DNA of 64,000 nt from Chloroflexota bacterium (GCA_028873965.1 JAPPMU010000052.1:1-64000); one strand, 5' to 3'. Counted from the stretch's first letter, positions 51,579 to 60,966 are shown. The notes: generated by a model from the letters alone, not told the origin. Made by a program: numbers and translations.

Positions 51579-52586
51579 ATGGCGACGCGCATCGGTATCA
51601 ATGGGTTCGGGCGGATCGGGCGGTTGGTCGCCCGGGCGGCGCTTTCGCCTACCTACCACGACCGCCTGGACCTGGCCGCCGTAAACGGTCTGGGAGATCC
51701 CGATACTGCCGCGCATTTGTTCAAGTACGACAGCACCTACGGGCCTTACGCCGGAACCGTGGGCACCGACAACGGCAACCTGGTCATCGATGGCAAGCCC
51801 ATACGCATGTTCCAGGAATCCGATCCGGCGAACATCCCCTGGTCCGAGATGGGCGTCGACATTGTCGTGGAATGCACCGGCCGCTTCACCGACGCCGCCA
51901 AAGCGGCGGCCCACATCGACAGCGGCGGCGCGGACAAGGTGATCATCTCCGCTCCGGCTCGTGGCGCTGACGCCACCATTGTCCTGGGGGTCAACGACGA
52001 GGCCTATAAGGGCGACGAGCACCGGATCATTTCCAACGCCTCCTGCACCACCAACTGCTTCGCGCCCATGGTCAAGGTGCTCCACGATGCTTTTGGCGTC
52101 GAGCGCGGCCTGATGTCCACCATCCACGCTTACACCAACGACCAGAGCATCCTGGACCGCAACCACCGGGACCTGCGTCGGGCCCGGGCCGCCGCCCAGA
52201 ACATCATCCCCACCAGTACCGGGGCCGCCCGTTCTGTGGGCGTGGTGCTGCCCGAATTGAACGGCAAGCTCCACGGCATAGCCTACCGCATCCCTACGTC
52301 CATCGGGTCAGCCACCGACTTCGTGGCTGACCTCAAGCAGAACGTCACCAAGGACGAGGTCAACGCCGCCTTCAGGGCCGCCGCCGAGGGCCCCCTGAAG
52401 GGCATCCTGGAATACACTGAGGACCCCATCGTCAGCTCGGACATCCGCGGCAACACCCATAGCTGCATCTTCGACGGACTGAGCACCATGGTCCTGGATG
52501 ACAGCATGGTCAAGATCCTGGGCTGGTACGACAACGAGTGGGGATACTCCTGCCGCACCGCCGACCTGTGCTGCCTGATTTCATAG
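51579..52586 (+). CDS. gap: Glyceraldehyde-3-phosphate dehydrogenase
   Basis: This type I GAPDH catalyses the NAD-dependent oxidation of glyceraldehyde 3-phosphate. INGFGRIGRLVAR is the Rossmann motif, the catalytic Cys lies at about residue 156 in SNASCTTNC, and HAYTNDQSILD, GAARSVGVVLPELNGKLHG and WYDNEWGYSCR complete the family pattern. The start follows GAGGGGAGG. 335 residues. A large membrane-protein gene follows after 16 bases. Confidence 0.97.
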   Translation: MATRIGINGFGRIGRLVARAALSPTYHDRLDLAAVNGLGDPDTAAHLFKYDSTYGPYAGTVGTDNGNLVIDGKPIRMFQESDPANIPWSEMGVDIVVECTGRFTDAAKAAAHIDSGGADKVIISAPARGADATIVLGVNDEAYKGDEHRIISNASCTTNCFAPMVKVLHDAFGVERGLMSTIHAYTNDQSILDRNHRDLRRARAAAQNIIPTSTGAARSVGVVLPELNGKLHGIAYRIPTSIGSATDFVADLKQNVTKDEVNAAFRAAAEGPLKGILEYTEDPIVSSDIRGNTHSCIFDGLSTMVLDDSMVKILGWYDNEWGYSCRTADLCCLIS

Positions 52587-52602
52587 CAATTCCTGGCAGT
52601 TG

Positions 52603-55600
52603 ATGCGCTCGCTGCCCATGGACCCCCACCGGCTTCGCCTCTTCGCCCCCCTGCGTAGGCTGTGGGGGCCTAATTTTCTGCTGCCGGTACTGCTGATCGC
52701 CGCGTTGGCCCTCCGCCTGTATGGCATTGACTGGGATCACGGCCACGGATTCCACCCGGACGAGCGGTCTTTCTACCTGCGCGCCGACGACATGTTCCGC
52801 GTGCTCACCGAGGCGCCGGGACACGAGACCTGGCTTGCCCAGTGGCCCGAGATGCGGGTCGGCCTGCCCGACGTTGAAACCGCGCTGTCGGCGGAACGCA
52901 GCCCCCTCAACCCCCACTGGTTCCCCCTGGGCAGCGCCCTGATCTACGCCTTGGTGCTGATCCGGTCGGTGGCCGAACTATTCACCGATTGGGGCGCAAT
53001 GGATATGCGGTTCGCCGGCCGCACGCTGGCCGCCCTAGCCGACACCGGGTCGGTGGCCCTGATGTTCGTCATCGGACGGCGGATGTACGGCGCATGGACG
53101 GGCTTGCTTGCCGCCGCTCTCACGACATTTGCCGTCATCCACATCCAGCACGCCCATTTCTACCGGCCGGAACCTTTCACCGTGCTCACTTCGCTGGCGG
53201 CGCTGTGGGCGATGCTCGGGTTAATGGACACTCGACGCATCCGCGATGCCGCCCTGCTGGGCCTGCTGGTCGGCCTGGCCATGGCTCCCAAGGTGTCGGT
53301 AGCTCCCATCCTCGCTCCGCTGGCGCTAGTGTTCCTCTGGACCTGGAAGGACCGCGCCGGCGGCCGGTGGGCCGACCTCACGGTATGGTCGGCCGTGAGA
53401 TTCGCGCCGATGGTTGTGCTCGCCGGTCTGCTGGCGTTGGCGGCATTTTTCATCACCACTCCTTACGCCTTCCTGGATTTGGGCACGTTTGTTGCGGACA
53501 TCCGGGCCCAGGCCGAAATGGCCCGGGAGGCCGGCCACTGGCCGTTCACCTGGCAGTACGCCGACACGCCGGCTTTCTGGTACCAGATCCGGCAGACCTC
53601 GATCTGGGGCCTGGGGCTGCCGTTGGGAATCGTCGCCTGGCTGGCCGCTCCGTTCACCGCCTGGCTGGCATGGCGCGGCGGACATTTGCAGCGGTTTGAC
53701 CTCCTGCTGCTGGCCTGGGCGGTGCCGGCGTTTGTGTTCCTGGAGTTGTTCGAGGTCAAGTTCCTGCGCTACGTTTTCCCGCTGATGCCTTTCTACGTGC
53801 TCATGGGAGCGCGGATGCTGGTGGCTGCCGTGGAATGGGCGCAGGGCCGGCGGAGAGCCGACCGAGAGCGTTCCGGCGACTTGCCCGACGACGCGCCGTT
53901 TTCTGAGGAGTGGCACGCGACCCCGCCCACCATTGGCGACGACCTGATCTTCGATGAGCCGCTATTCGGCGACGACGCGCCGTTTTCTGAGGAGTGGCAC
54001 GCGACGCCTCCCACCGGTGGCATGGTGGTTTCGGCGACGGGCCGGCCGATGGAACCCGACGCGCTGCCCGATCAGCACTCATCGCGTTGGCAGACGGTCG
54101 TGGCGGCGAGCCGTCGGTACGCCTATCCGGCCAGCATTGCCGTTCTGGTCATCGTTGTTGCGTCCACCATCCTTTACGCTCTGGCTTTCTCCAGTATCTA
54201 CGGCCGGCCCCACACTGCGGTCGCCGCCGCGGAGTGGATCAACGCCAATGTCCCATCAAGCTCGTCCATCATCAACGGCGGCTCCTATTGGGATGAGCGC
54301 ATTCCCGACCTGGGCAGGTACGACGTCTGGACCTTCGCGGCCTACCATCCCGACAGCGACCGCAGCAAGATTCCCGAGTTGGCCGGACGGCTGTCATCGA
54401 GCGATTACCTGGTCTTTTATTCCAACCGCGCCTACGGGTCGGTGGCCCGATTGTCCGACGAGTACCCGCAGAGCTCCGCGTTCCTTCGCCTGCTGTTCGC
54501 CGGAGACCTGGGCTACCGGCTGGAGCGATCATTCTCTTCCTATCCCTCACTGGCCGGCTTCGAGTTGCGCGACGACCCCTACACGCGGGCCGGCCTCCCC
54601 GTGCCGGTTCGCATCGAGAACGGCGCGGCGGGATCGGGGGGCGGCATCGGGCTGAACCTGGGGTACGCCGACGAGAACGTCATCGGATACGACCACCCGC
54701 AGGTGTTGGTATTCCGCGACGTCGATAGGTTGCCTTCCAGCGAAATCAGGTCTCGCATCGACGACGCGTCTCCCGTTACCGAGGACACTGCGCCGCTGAT
54801 GCTCTCGCCGCAAGACCTGGATACCCAACAGGAAGGCGGCACCTGGTCGGATGTGTTTCGTCCGGATGGTTGGCCCAACCGCGTCCCGTGGCTCAGCTGG
54901 TTCCTGGCCTTGGAGCTGATCTGCCTGATCGCGTTCCCGCTGACCTGGTGGGTTCTCCGCCCGCTGCACGACCGGGGCCTCCTGTTCTCCCGCGTGGTGG
55001 GGCTGCTCCTGGTGGTGTGGGTGGCATGGCTGTTGGTCAACTCCGGCGCAGTGCAGTTCTCGATTGCCGCCATAAGTCTGGCCATGGTGATCGTGGCGAT
55101 ACCGTCGGCCGCGGTCCTGGCGGTCAGTTGGCGAGATATTGCCGGATGGCTGCGGGAACACTGGCGCATGGTCATCGCCGCCGAGGCGCTGTTCGTGCTG
55201 GCGTACCTGGCTTTCGTGCTGATCCGGGCGGCCAATCCCGACCTGTGGCACCCGTGGCGCGGCGGCGAGAAGCCCATGGAACTCGCCTATTTCACCGCCG
55301 TGACCCGCTCCACGGTGCTGCCGCCCTACGATCCCTGGTTCGCTGGCGGGTACCTGAACTACTACTACTGGGGCTACTTCATCCTGTCCATTCCCACCCG
55401 TCTGACCGGCATCCCGCCGGCGACGGCGTTCAACCTGGCCGTGCCGACCCTGTTCGCTCTGACCGCCACCGGGGCCGGCGCGCTTGCGTACTACTTCGTC
55501 AAAGCCGCTTGCGGCGTCCGTGCAGATTTCCTGCCAACCGATCAGCCGGCACGTAGCACTGGCCGGGAAGTTCCGTGGGGCAACTTGCGACGATGGCTGC

Positions 55601-57330
55601 CCGGTAGCGCGGCGGTGGTCGGTCTCGTCAGCGCCGTGATGGTGGCGGTTGCGGGCAACTTGGACGGAGTAGTCCAGCTGTTTCACATCCTGTCTGCTCG
55701 CATGAACGGGATACCCGTAACCCTGTCGGCCTTCGATTTCTGGCGAAGCAGCAGAGCCATACCGGAGATCCCCAACTTTGAACCCAACGCTCTGGTGCCG
55801 TGGCTGCAGACGCGCAATCAAGTCGATCTGGGATTTCACATCACCGAGTTCCCGTATTTCACCTTCCTGTTCGCCGACCTCCACGCCCACATGATGACCA
55901 TGCCCTTCGCGCTACTGGCGGTGGCCTTGGGGTTCGCCGCCCTGCTCGGAGTGTCGCGCAGCGGGCCGAAGAGCATCTGGACCTGGGTGTGCGTCGCGCT
56001 GATGGGCCTGGCGGTGGGCAGCCTGTGGACCATCAACTCCTGGGAATATCCCGCATACGCCCTGCTCATGGTCGGGTTCGCGGCGTCCGCCGCATGGTTG
56101 ATGCCGGGCAATCTCAAGGTGCGGTTGGCGCTGGGGATTGCCCTCGCATTGTTGGCCGCTGCGGTCAGCTACGTCGCTTTCCTGCCGTTCCACGGCGCGA
56201 CGGAAACGTTCGGCACGGGCATAGAACCCACCCGGTGGCGTACCCCGTTGATCAATTACCTGCTGATCCACGCGCTGCCGCTGCTGGCGGCGGTGGCCCT
56301 GCTTTCGGCGACCCTGCCGAGAGCAGTCGTTCCCTTGCTGGCCAGGCTCAGAGCCGCGACTCCGGTTCCAGCGGCGCACCAGTGGCTCATGGTGGGTGTG
56401 GTGGTTGGGATTGCATTGGCGTGCTGCTTCTGGGCTGCCGGGTTCCTGACCGCCGGCGTGCTCATGGTCCTGCTGACGCTGACCGGTTGGTCGCTGGCAA
56501 CGACGTTGCTCGACGGCCGTGAGCCGGCCACCCGATCCGACGTGGCGGCGCTGGGTATGCTGACGGTTGCCCTGGCCATTGGCATCGGGGTTGACTTCGT
56601 CCGCGTCGAAGGGGACATCGCGCGCATGAACACGGTGTTCAAGTACTACCTGGTGGCGTGGCTGTTGTTCGGTGTAGCCGGAGCCTACGGTTTCTGGCGC
56701 GGCTGGACCGCGTGGCGGATCCGTCAGACTATGCTCGGTAGTACCGTTCGATTATCGTTCGCGGCCCTCGTTTGTGTCGTGGCCGTTGGGGTGATGATCT
56801 ATCCGGTGCTGGCGACGCCGGTGCGTATCCAGGACCGCTTCCACTCCACGCCGTTGACCCTGGACGGCGCGGCGTGGATGCCGGACGCCGTGCACTGGGA
56901 GCGCGACGAGCCCATCGAAATCCGCTGGGACGCCGACGCCATCCGGTGGCTGCAGGACAACGTGTCCGGGTCGCCGGTGATCCTGGAGGCGCATGGCGAC
57001 CAGTACCGGTGGAACGGCCGCATGTCGGTGTACACCGGCTTGCCCACGGTGATCGGCTGGCCGTGGCACCAGACCCAGCAGCGCAACGACTGGGACCTGA
57101 TCCAGCGCCGCGCGCGGGACGTGTCCAGCATCTACAACACCCTCAGCAAGAACGCGGCGCTGGAACTGATTGACCAGTACGGCGTGCGCTACATCGTCGT
57201 GGGCGACCTGGAGCGGATCTACTACCTCCCCCACGGCATCGAGAAATTCGACCGGATGGTTGAGGACGGCACCCTCGAATTGGCCTACGCTAACCACGGA
57301 ACGACCATTTATCGAGTCACGACGCGGTGA
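52603..57330 (+). CDS. Large membrane protein: PMT/GT39-like half and Chlor_Arch_YYY (DUF2298) half
   Basis: The 1575-residue polytopic protein (ATG 52603; track starts at TTG 52600). The N-terminal half resembles dolichol-phosphate-type mannosyltransferases: YGIDWDHGHGFHPDERSFY, then TMs with IGRRMYGAWTGLLAAALTTFAVIHIQHAHFYRPEP. The C-terminal half has AYFTAVTRSTVLPPYDPWFAGGYLNYYYWGYF and FLFADLHAHMMTMPFALLAVALGFA, the signatures of the YYY family. Between them a soluble loop holds an exact internal repeat (DDAPFSEEWHATPP twice). Probably a lipid-linked sugar transferase. A fusion of two families usually separate is inferred. Confidence 0.88.
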   Translation: MRSLPMDPHRLRLFAPLRRLWGPNFLLPVLLIAALALRLYGIDWDHGHGFHPDERSFYLRADDMFRVLTEAPGHETWLAQWPEMRVGLPDVETALSAERSPLNPHWFPLGSALIYALVLIRSVAELFTDWGAMDMRFAGRTLAALADTGSVALMFVIGRRMYGAWTGLLAAALTTFAVIHIQHAHFYRPEPFTVLTSLAALWAMLGLMDTRRIRDAALLGLLVGLAMAPKVSVAPILAPLALVFLWTWKDRAGGRWADLTVWSAVRFAPMVVLAGLLALAAFFITTPYAFLDLGTFVADIRAQAEMAREAGHWPFTWQYADTPAFWYQIRQTSIWGLGLPLGIVAWLAAPFTAWLAWRGGHLQRFDLLLLAWAVPAFVFLELFEVKFLRYVFPLMPFYVLMGARMLVAAVEWAQGRRRADRERSGDLPDDAPFSEEWHATPPTIGDDLIFDEPLFGDDAPFSEEWHATPPTGGMVVSATGRPMEPDALPDQHSSRWQTVVAASRRYAYPASIAVLVIVVASTILYALAFSSIYGRPHTAVAAAEWINANVPSSSSIINGGSYWDERIPDLGRYDVWTFAAYHPDSDRSKIPELAGRLSSSDYLVFYSNRAYGSVARLSDEYPQSSAFLRLLFAGDLGYRLERSFSSYPSLAGFELRDDPYTRAGLPVPVRIENGAAGSGGGIGLNLGYADENVIGYDHPQVLVFRDVDRLPSSEIRSRIDDASPVTEDTAPLMLSPQDLDTQQEGGTWSDVFRPDGWPNRVPWLSWFLALELICLIAFPLTWWVLRPLHDRGLLFSRVVGLLLVVWVAWLLVNSGAVQFSIAAISLAMVIVAIPSAAVLAVSWRDIAGWLREHWRMVIAAEALFVLAYLAFVLIRAANPDLWHPWRGGEKPMELAYFTAVTRSTVLPPYDPWFAGGYLNYYYWGYFILSIPTRLTGIPPATAFNLAVPTLFALTATGAGALAYYFVKAACGVRADFLPTDQPARSTGREVPWGNLRRWLPGSAAVVGLVSAVMVAVAGNLDGVVQLFHILSARMNGIPVTLSAFDFWRSSRAIPEIPNFEPNALVPWLQTRNQVDLGFHITEFPYFTFLFADLHAHMMTMPFALLAVALGFAALLGVSRSGPKSIWTWVCVALMGLAVGSLWTINSWEYPAYALLMVGFAASAAWLMPGNLKVRLALGIALALLAAAVSYVAFLPFHGATETFGTGIEPTRWRTPLINYLLIHALPLLAAVALLSATLPRAVVPLLARLRAATPVPAAHQWLMVGVVVGIALACCFWAAGFLTAGVLMVLLTLTGWSLATTLLDGREPATRSDVAALGMLTVALAIGIGVDFVRVEGDIARMNTVFKYYLVAWLLFGVAGAYGFWRGWTAWRIRQTMLGSTVRLSFAALVCVVAVGVMIYPVLATPVRIQDRFHSTPLTLDGAAWMPDAVHWERDEPIEIRWDADAIRWLQDNVSGSPVILEAHGDQYRWNGRMSVYTGLPTVIGWPWHQTQQRNDWDLIQRRARDVSSIYNTLSKNAALELIDQYGVRYIVVGDLERIYYLPHGIEKFDRMVEDGTLELAYANHGTTIYRVTTR
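53884..54018 (+). repeat. In-frame direct repeat in the glycosyltransferase-like gene
   Basis: GACGACGCGCCGTTTTCTGA and its continuation (35 bases in all) occur at 53886 and 53970, 84 bases apart, encoding DDAPFSEEWHATPP twice in a soluble loop. Identity at DNA level suggests a recent duplication. Confidence 0.85.
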
Positions 57331-57389
57331 GCGTTCCAGTGATCGCTTTCCGCCGTATCCCCTCATGCGTACCCAGTCTCGCCCGAAGT

Positions 57390-57480
57390 GTCATTGCGAG
57401 CGAAGCGTGGCAATCTCGTTGATGGAGGAGCGATTCTTCGGGTGACGAGATCGCCACGTCGCTTCGCTCCTCGTGATGAC
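57390..57480. repeat. Palindromic intergenic repeat, copy 4
   Basis: GTCATTGCGAGCGAAGCG and GGCAATCTCG on the left pair with CGAGATCGCC and CGCTTCGCTCCTCGTGATGAC on the right. No long outer arms are present, unlike copies 2 and 3. Confidence 0.8.
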
Positions 57481-57613
57481 AAAATAGTCACGCGCGAGGC
57501 GGTGAGCGTTCAGGGGAATGCTATCCACCGTGTGCCGCGTTGACTCGTCCAATAGACATGCACGAACCTCTGGTACGATGCCTTCAAATCATTTTTCGAC
57601 TGCGAGGTGCCCC

Positions 57614-58420
57614 GTGCTCTTTCCGGACCCATCGACCGACCGGCTGCTGGCCAATCTCGAATCGGGACAACCGTCCCTGTGTGCTTACGTGTTCAGTCAC
57701 CCGAACTTGGTGGAAGTGGCCGGGCTGGCGGGCATGGACTGCTTCATGGCCGACATGATGTTCACCGCTCACGATTGGGACAACATCGCCCACCTGATCC
57801 GGGCGGCCCGGGGTACGGGCATCTCCCCCATGATCCGGGTGCAGGCGTTTCCGTGGGCCACCGGCACCGACCGGCGCACCGTTTCCGACGCGGCCCGGGC
57901 CTTTGCTCTTGGCGCTACCGCCGTCACGGTTTCGGTGGGCTCCAAAGAGGAGGTCCAGGAACTGATGGGCCTGCGGGACGACTGGCACCGCCTGATACAT
58001 CTCCGCCGTTTCGATACCGCCGAAGACTTCCCGGAATTCAACCGTAAAACCAGAGAGGGGACTTTGGTGGTGCCAACCGTGGAGAGCGAGGGCGGTCTGC
58101 GAGATTTGGACGACATCCTGGCCATCGACGGTATCAGGTTGGTGTGGCTGGCCGCCGGCGACGTGACCAAGATCCTGGGCGTGCCGTTCAAGTACGAAGA
58201 CCCCAAGGTCATGCGTCTGTTGGAGAATGCCGTAAAGACTGCGGAGAGTCACGGCGCGGCCATCATGTACAACATGGGCCTGGACTCGCCGGACTTCGAC
58301 GCCATGGCTGCCTCGGCCCGACGCTATTTCGATGTCGGGGTGCGTGTGGTCGGCCTGGGCGCCATGGAGTGGCACGCGCAGATGGCCCTGCAGCAAATCC
58401 GCCGCGGCGCCATCGGGTAG
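57614..58420 (+). CDS. HpcH/HpaI-type aldolase or citrate-lyase-like enzyme
   Basis: The 268-residue TIM-barrel protein has AYVFSHPNLVEVAGLAGMDCFMADMMFTAHDWDNIAHLIRAARGTGISPMIRVQAF with the metal/Arg region of class II pyruvate aldolases. VPTVESEGGLRDLDDILAIDGIRLVWLAAGDVTKILG holds the conserved metal-binding part. I start it at GTG 57614, which follows GAGGTG; the track start at 57518 crosses a TACGAT promoter-like box at 57574. The substrate is unknown. Confidence 0.85.
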   Translation: MLFPDPSTDRLLANLESGQPSLCAYVFSHPNLVEVAGLAGMDCFMADMMFTAHDWDNIAHLIRAARGTGISPMIRVQAFPWATGTDRRTVSDAARAFALGATAVTVSVGSKEEVQELMGLRDDWHRLIHLRRFDTAEDFPEFNRKTREGTLVVPTVESEGGLRDLDDILAIDGIRLVWLAAGDVTKILGVPFKYEDPKVMRLLENAVKTAESHGAAIMYNMGLDSPDFDAMAASARRYFDVGVRVVGLGAMEWHAQMALQQIRRGAIG

Positions 58421-58460
58421 AGCGTCAATGGGGTGCCACCGCCTCACGCATACCTGGTTT

Positions 58461-58575
58461 GTCATCGCGAGGTGCGAAGCCGCTCGTGGTGAGCCTGTCG
58501 AACCACGTGGCGAGATCGGAGCGTGTGCAACGGCCCCTCCGGCAACGAGATTGCCACGCTGCGCTCGTAATGACA
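58461..58575. repeat. Palindromic intergenic repeat, copy 5 (composite)
   Basis: GTCATCGCGAGG on the left and GAGATTGCCACGCTGCGCTCG...TAATGACA on the right match the other copies. The centre contains CGTGGTGAGCCTGTCGAACCACG, itself an inverted pair, so this copy looks like one element inserted in another. Confidence 0.75.
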
Positions 58576-58615
58576 TCTTGAAAGAAAGCGGGCGCGCATG
58601 GGGGCAAACGCCGTT

Positions 58616-58645
58616 TTGACCGTGCTGTGAGGCTTACCCTATAAT
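58616..58645 (+). promoter_or_regulatory. Promoter of the Gfo/Idh/MocA oxidoreductase gene
   Basis: TTGACC (58616-58621) and TATAAT (58640-58645) are 18 bases apart. AGGAGGT precedes the GTG start. Confidence 0.75.
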
Positions 58646-58710
58646 CGCTTGCGCCGCGCCATCACTTTCATACCCTGGCGCGCTGCCAAGTATCTTCAGG
58701 AGGTACCACT

Positions 58711-59745
58711 GTGGCAATCGAATCCGTCCGCGTCGGCCTGATCGGCGCCGGCCGCAATACTCGCGATCGACACATTCCGGGGTTCAACGACACCCCCCGC
58801 GTGGAGATCGGCGCCGTCGCCAACCGGTCCCGCGAGTCGGGCCAGCGAGTTGCCGACGCCTTCAACATTCCCACCGTGTACGACAATTGGGAAGAGCTGC
58901 TGGAAGACGAGAGCCTGGACGCGGTTTGCATCGGCACCTGGCCCTATATGCACCGTACCCTGACCATGGCGTCGCTGGCGGCCGGGAAGCATGTGCTCTG
59001 CGAGGCGCGGATGGCCATGAGTGCCGCCGAAGCCCACGAGATGCTGGCCGCGTCTCAGGCTTCCCCCAACCTGGTTGCCCAGATCGTGCCTTCGCCGATG
59101 AGCTTCGGCATCGACGACCTGCTGATCCGCCTGATTTCCGAGGGCTTCCTGGGCGACCTGGTATCCGTGGACGTCCAGTCGCAGACCGGCTTTGCCGACC
59201 GCGATTCCACGCTCCACTGGCGCCAGGACCGCGACATGAGCGGCTTCAACATCCTGAATATGGGCATCTGGTACGAAGCGATGATCCGTTGGGTCGGCCG
59301 CGCCACCCAGGTCATGGCCATGAGCCAGATTACGGTTCCCCACCGCAAGGATGACGACGGCAACTGGCGTTCGGTGACCGTGCCGGACACCGTTGACATC
59401 CTGTGCCGCCTGGCCAACGGCGCCAACGCCCATCTCCGGTTCAGCGCCTGCGCCGGCCTGTCTCCTGGCAACTCGGTCTGGCTCCATGGAACCGACGGCA
59501 CGATCCACGTCGACAACCAGATGCGCGTCTATGGCGGAAAGCGCGGCGACTCCGAGTTGCAGGAAATTGCCAATCCCCCGGAGAGCCGCTACTCGTGGGC
59601 CGTCGAGCAGGAATTCATCGCCTCGATCCGCGACGGGGCCCCGGTGATGCGCACCCCGTTCAACATCGGTGTCCATTACATGGAGTGGACCGAAGCCGTG
59701 ACCGTAAGCGCGCAAACCGGCGAGGCTGTGCACCTGCCCTTGTAG
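58711..59745 (+). CDS. Gfo/Idh/MocA family oxidoreductase
   Basis: The 344-residue NAD(P)-dependent oxidoreductase has VRVGLIGAGRNTRDRHIPGFNDTPRVEIGAVANRSRESGQRVADAFNIP (Rossmann fold). ALYM-like WPYMHRTLTMASLAAGKHVLCEARMAMSAAEAHEM is the EKP-like loop, with EAR at the usual EKP position, so the catalytic Lys appears changed. GTG start after AGGAGGT. Sugar or polyol substrates are typical, but here uncertain. Confidence 0.85.
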   Translation: MAIESVRVGLIGAGRNTRDRHIPGFNDTPRVEIGAVANRSRESGQRVADAFNIPTVYDNWEELLEDESLDAVCIGTWPYMHRTLTMASLAAGKHVLCEARMAMSAAEAHEMLAASQASPNLVAQIVPSPMSFGIDDLLIRLISEGFLGDLVSVDVQSQTGFADRDSTLHWRQDRDMSGFNILNMGIWYEAMIRWVGRATQVMAMSQITVPHRKDDDGNWRSVTVPDTVDILCRLANGANAHLRFSACAGLSPGNSVWLHGTDGTIHVDNQMRVYGGKRGDSELQEIANPPESRYSWAVEQEFIASIRDGAPVMRTPFNIGVHYMEWTEAVTVSAQTGEAVHLPL

Positions 59746-60067
59746 TCTGGCCGTTTGCCTCAGTGAATCTGTCGGGGCAGCCTTCGCAGCTGCCCCGCAG
59801 GCGTTTTAATCCGTTGCGGGGGGTTCGACAAGCAAAAACTCTTTGACTTCCGGCGTGAGTGGGAGCTTTGCCACACTGGTTGCCTCGTCGCGTACTCCAC
59901 AACGCCAGTTCGCCTCGGCAATGCGGACGCTGTAGAGGCGCAACCCTTCACGCCGCCCCTTATCCCGCTCCTTGGCCGGAGCTTTCGCCTTGGCCGCCCT
60001 TCTGATTTTGGTTGCTCCCGGTGTCTCGGTGCCAACGCCGGACCGGATCGATTCCCCTGACCGATGG
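59746..60067. other. Gap with possible remnant coding sequence and hairpin
   Basis: GGGGCAGC (59774-59781) pairs with GCTGCCCC (59789-59796) but lacks a T run. On the minus strand, a reading frame through GTETPGATKIRRAAKAKAPAK and RLYSVRIAEANWRCGVRDE looks codon-like, but has no start of its own and lies just after the SWIM stop in another frame. It may be a frameshifted extension of the SWIM gene or a remnant. Confidence 0.35.
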
Positions 60068-60934
60068 TCAACTGTTCGGAGGCGCGCCCTCCGGCTCCGC
60101 CTGCCGGGTGTAGCTGTCGATGGCGCGCCGGGATGCGGCCTGGTAGATGCGCTGCAGGGCGGGAACGAATTCCTGCTCGCCCTGCCAGAAGGGGAACCGG
60201 CCCAGCTGCCGGGGCAGCGCCGCCGGGGCGTCGGGCGTCGTGAAAGCGCCGGTGAGATCGCATTCCGCCAGCCGATGCGCGGGATTGGCCCAGAAGTCGT
60301 CTGGGTCCGCCGGCAGGGGTTCCGGGGGAGCCGGCGGCCCGTCCAGGGTCTGGGCGGACTGGCGAAAGTCATCACCCAGCAGCTCCTCCCGCTCCATGCC
60401 CCGCAGCCGGAAGATCAAGAACGGGTCCCGGTCGAACTCCTCCCCCAGCAGCAGGTAGACTGCGGCGACGTGTTTGCATGGGTTGGACCAGTCGGGACAG
60501 GTGCAGTCGGTTTCGAGATCGTCCTCGCTGTCGGGAAACATGGACAGCCCCCGGACACGGAAGGCGTCCTCGATGTTGTCGGGCATCCGTCCCGATATCA
60601 GGCTGGCGGCGATGATGGGTTGCTGGGCGAACTCCTCCCGGAGCGCTTCCCAGTCGCCCGCGCTGATGGTGTCCACCTCGATGGTCACGCGGTAGGGAGT
60701 CTTGCGCGACCCCTGAACCAGCGCGTTCACCACGCCCTGCTCCACGTCTACGGAAAGGACCTGACCCCGCCGGGCGTAGGAGCGGCCCCGGCTGAGGCGG
60801 GCGCCGATGCGGAAGTTTTCAAGGGTCTGCAGCCACCTCTGGGCCCACCAGCTGGAGCCGAAGTCGCCGCGCCTGGACTGGGCCCGGATGCCTCCCCTGG
60901 CCCGGATGGTGGGTCGATAGTCGTAGTACACCAT
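60068..60934 (-). CDS. SWIM zinc-finger protein
   Basis: The 288-residue protein has WAQRWLQTLENFRIGARLSRGRSYARRGQVLSVDVEQG and the SWIM motif DCTCPDWSNPCKHVAAVYLLLGEEFD (CxC...CxH). This family commonly sits next to SNF2-type helicase genes, as here: the helicase ends 32 bases upstream on the same strand. SWIM domains bind DNA or proteins, so a role as helicase partner is likely. After its stop, a second frame continues in similar codon use (see the gap entry). Confidence 0.9.
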   Translation of the reverse strand: MVYYDYRPTIRARGGIRAQSRRGDFGSSWWAQRWLQTLENFRIGARLSRGRSYARRGQVLSVDVEQGVVNALVQGSRKTPYRVTIEVDTISAGDWEALREEFAQQPIIAASLISGRMPDNIEDAFRVRGLSMFPDSEDDLETDCTCPDWSNPCKHVAAVYLLLGEEFDRDPFLIFRLRGMEREELLGDDFRQSAQTLDGPPAPPEPLPADPDDFWANPAHRLAECDLTGAFTTPDAPAALPRQLGRFPFWQGEQEFVPALQRIYQAASRRAIDSYTRQAEPEGAPPNS

Positions 60935-60966
60935 GGCGTTGAGTTTCCTTTGGGTTGGACGGGCGG

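Noticed and set aside
54547-55890. 447-residue minus ORF across the large membrane protein
   Set aside because: Antisense shadow without motifs.
59774-59796. Hairpin GGGGCAGC/GCTGCCCC as an intrinsic terminator
   Set aside because: No T run follows at once, so termination is not supported.
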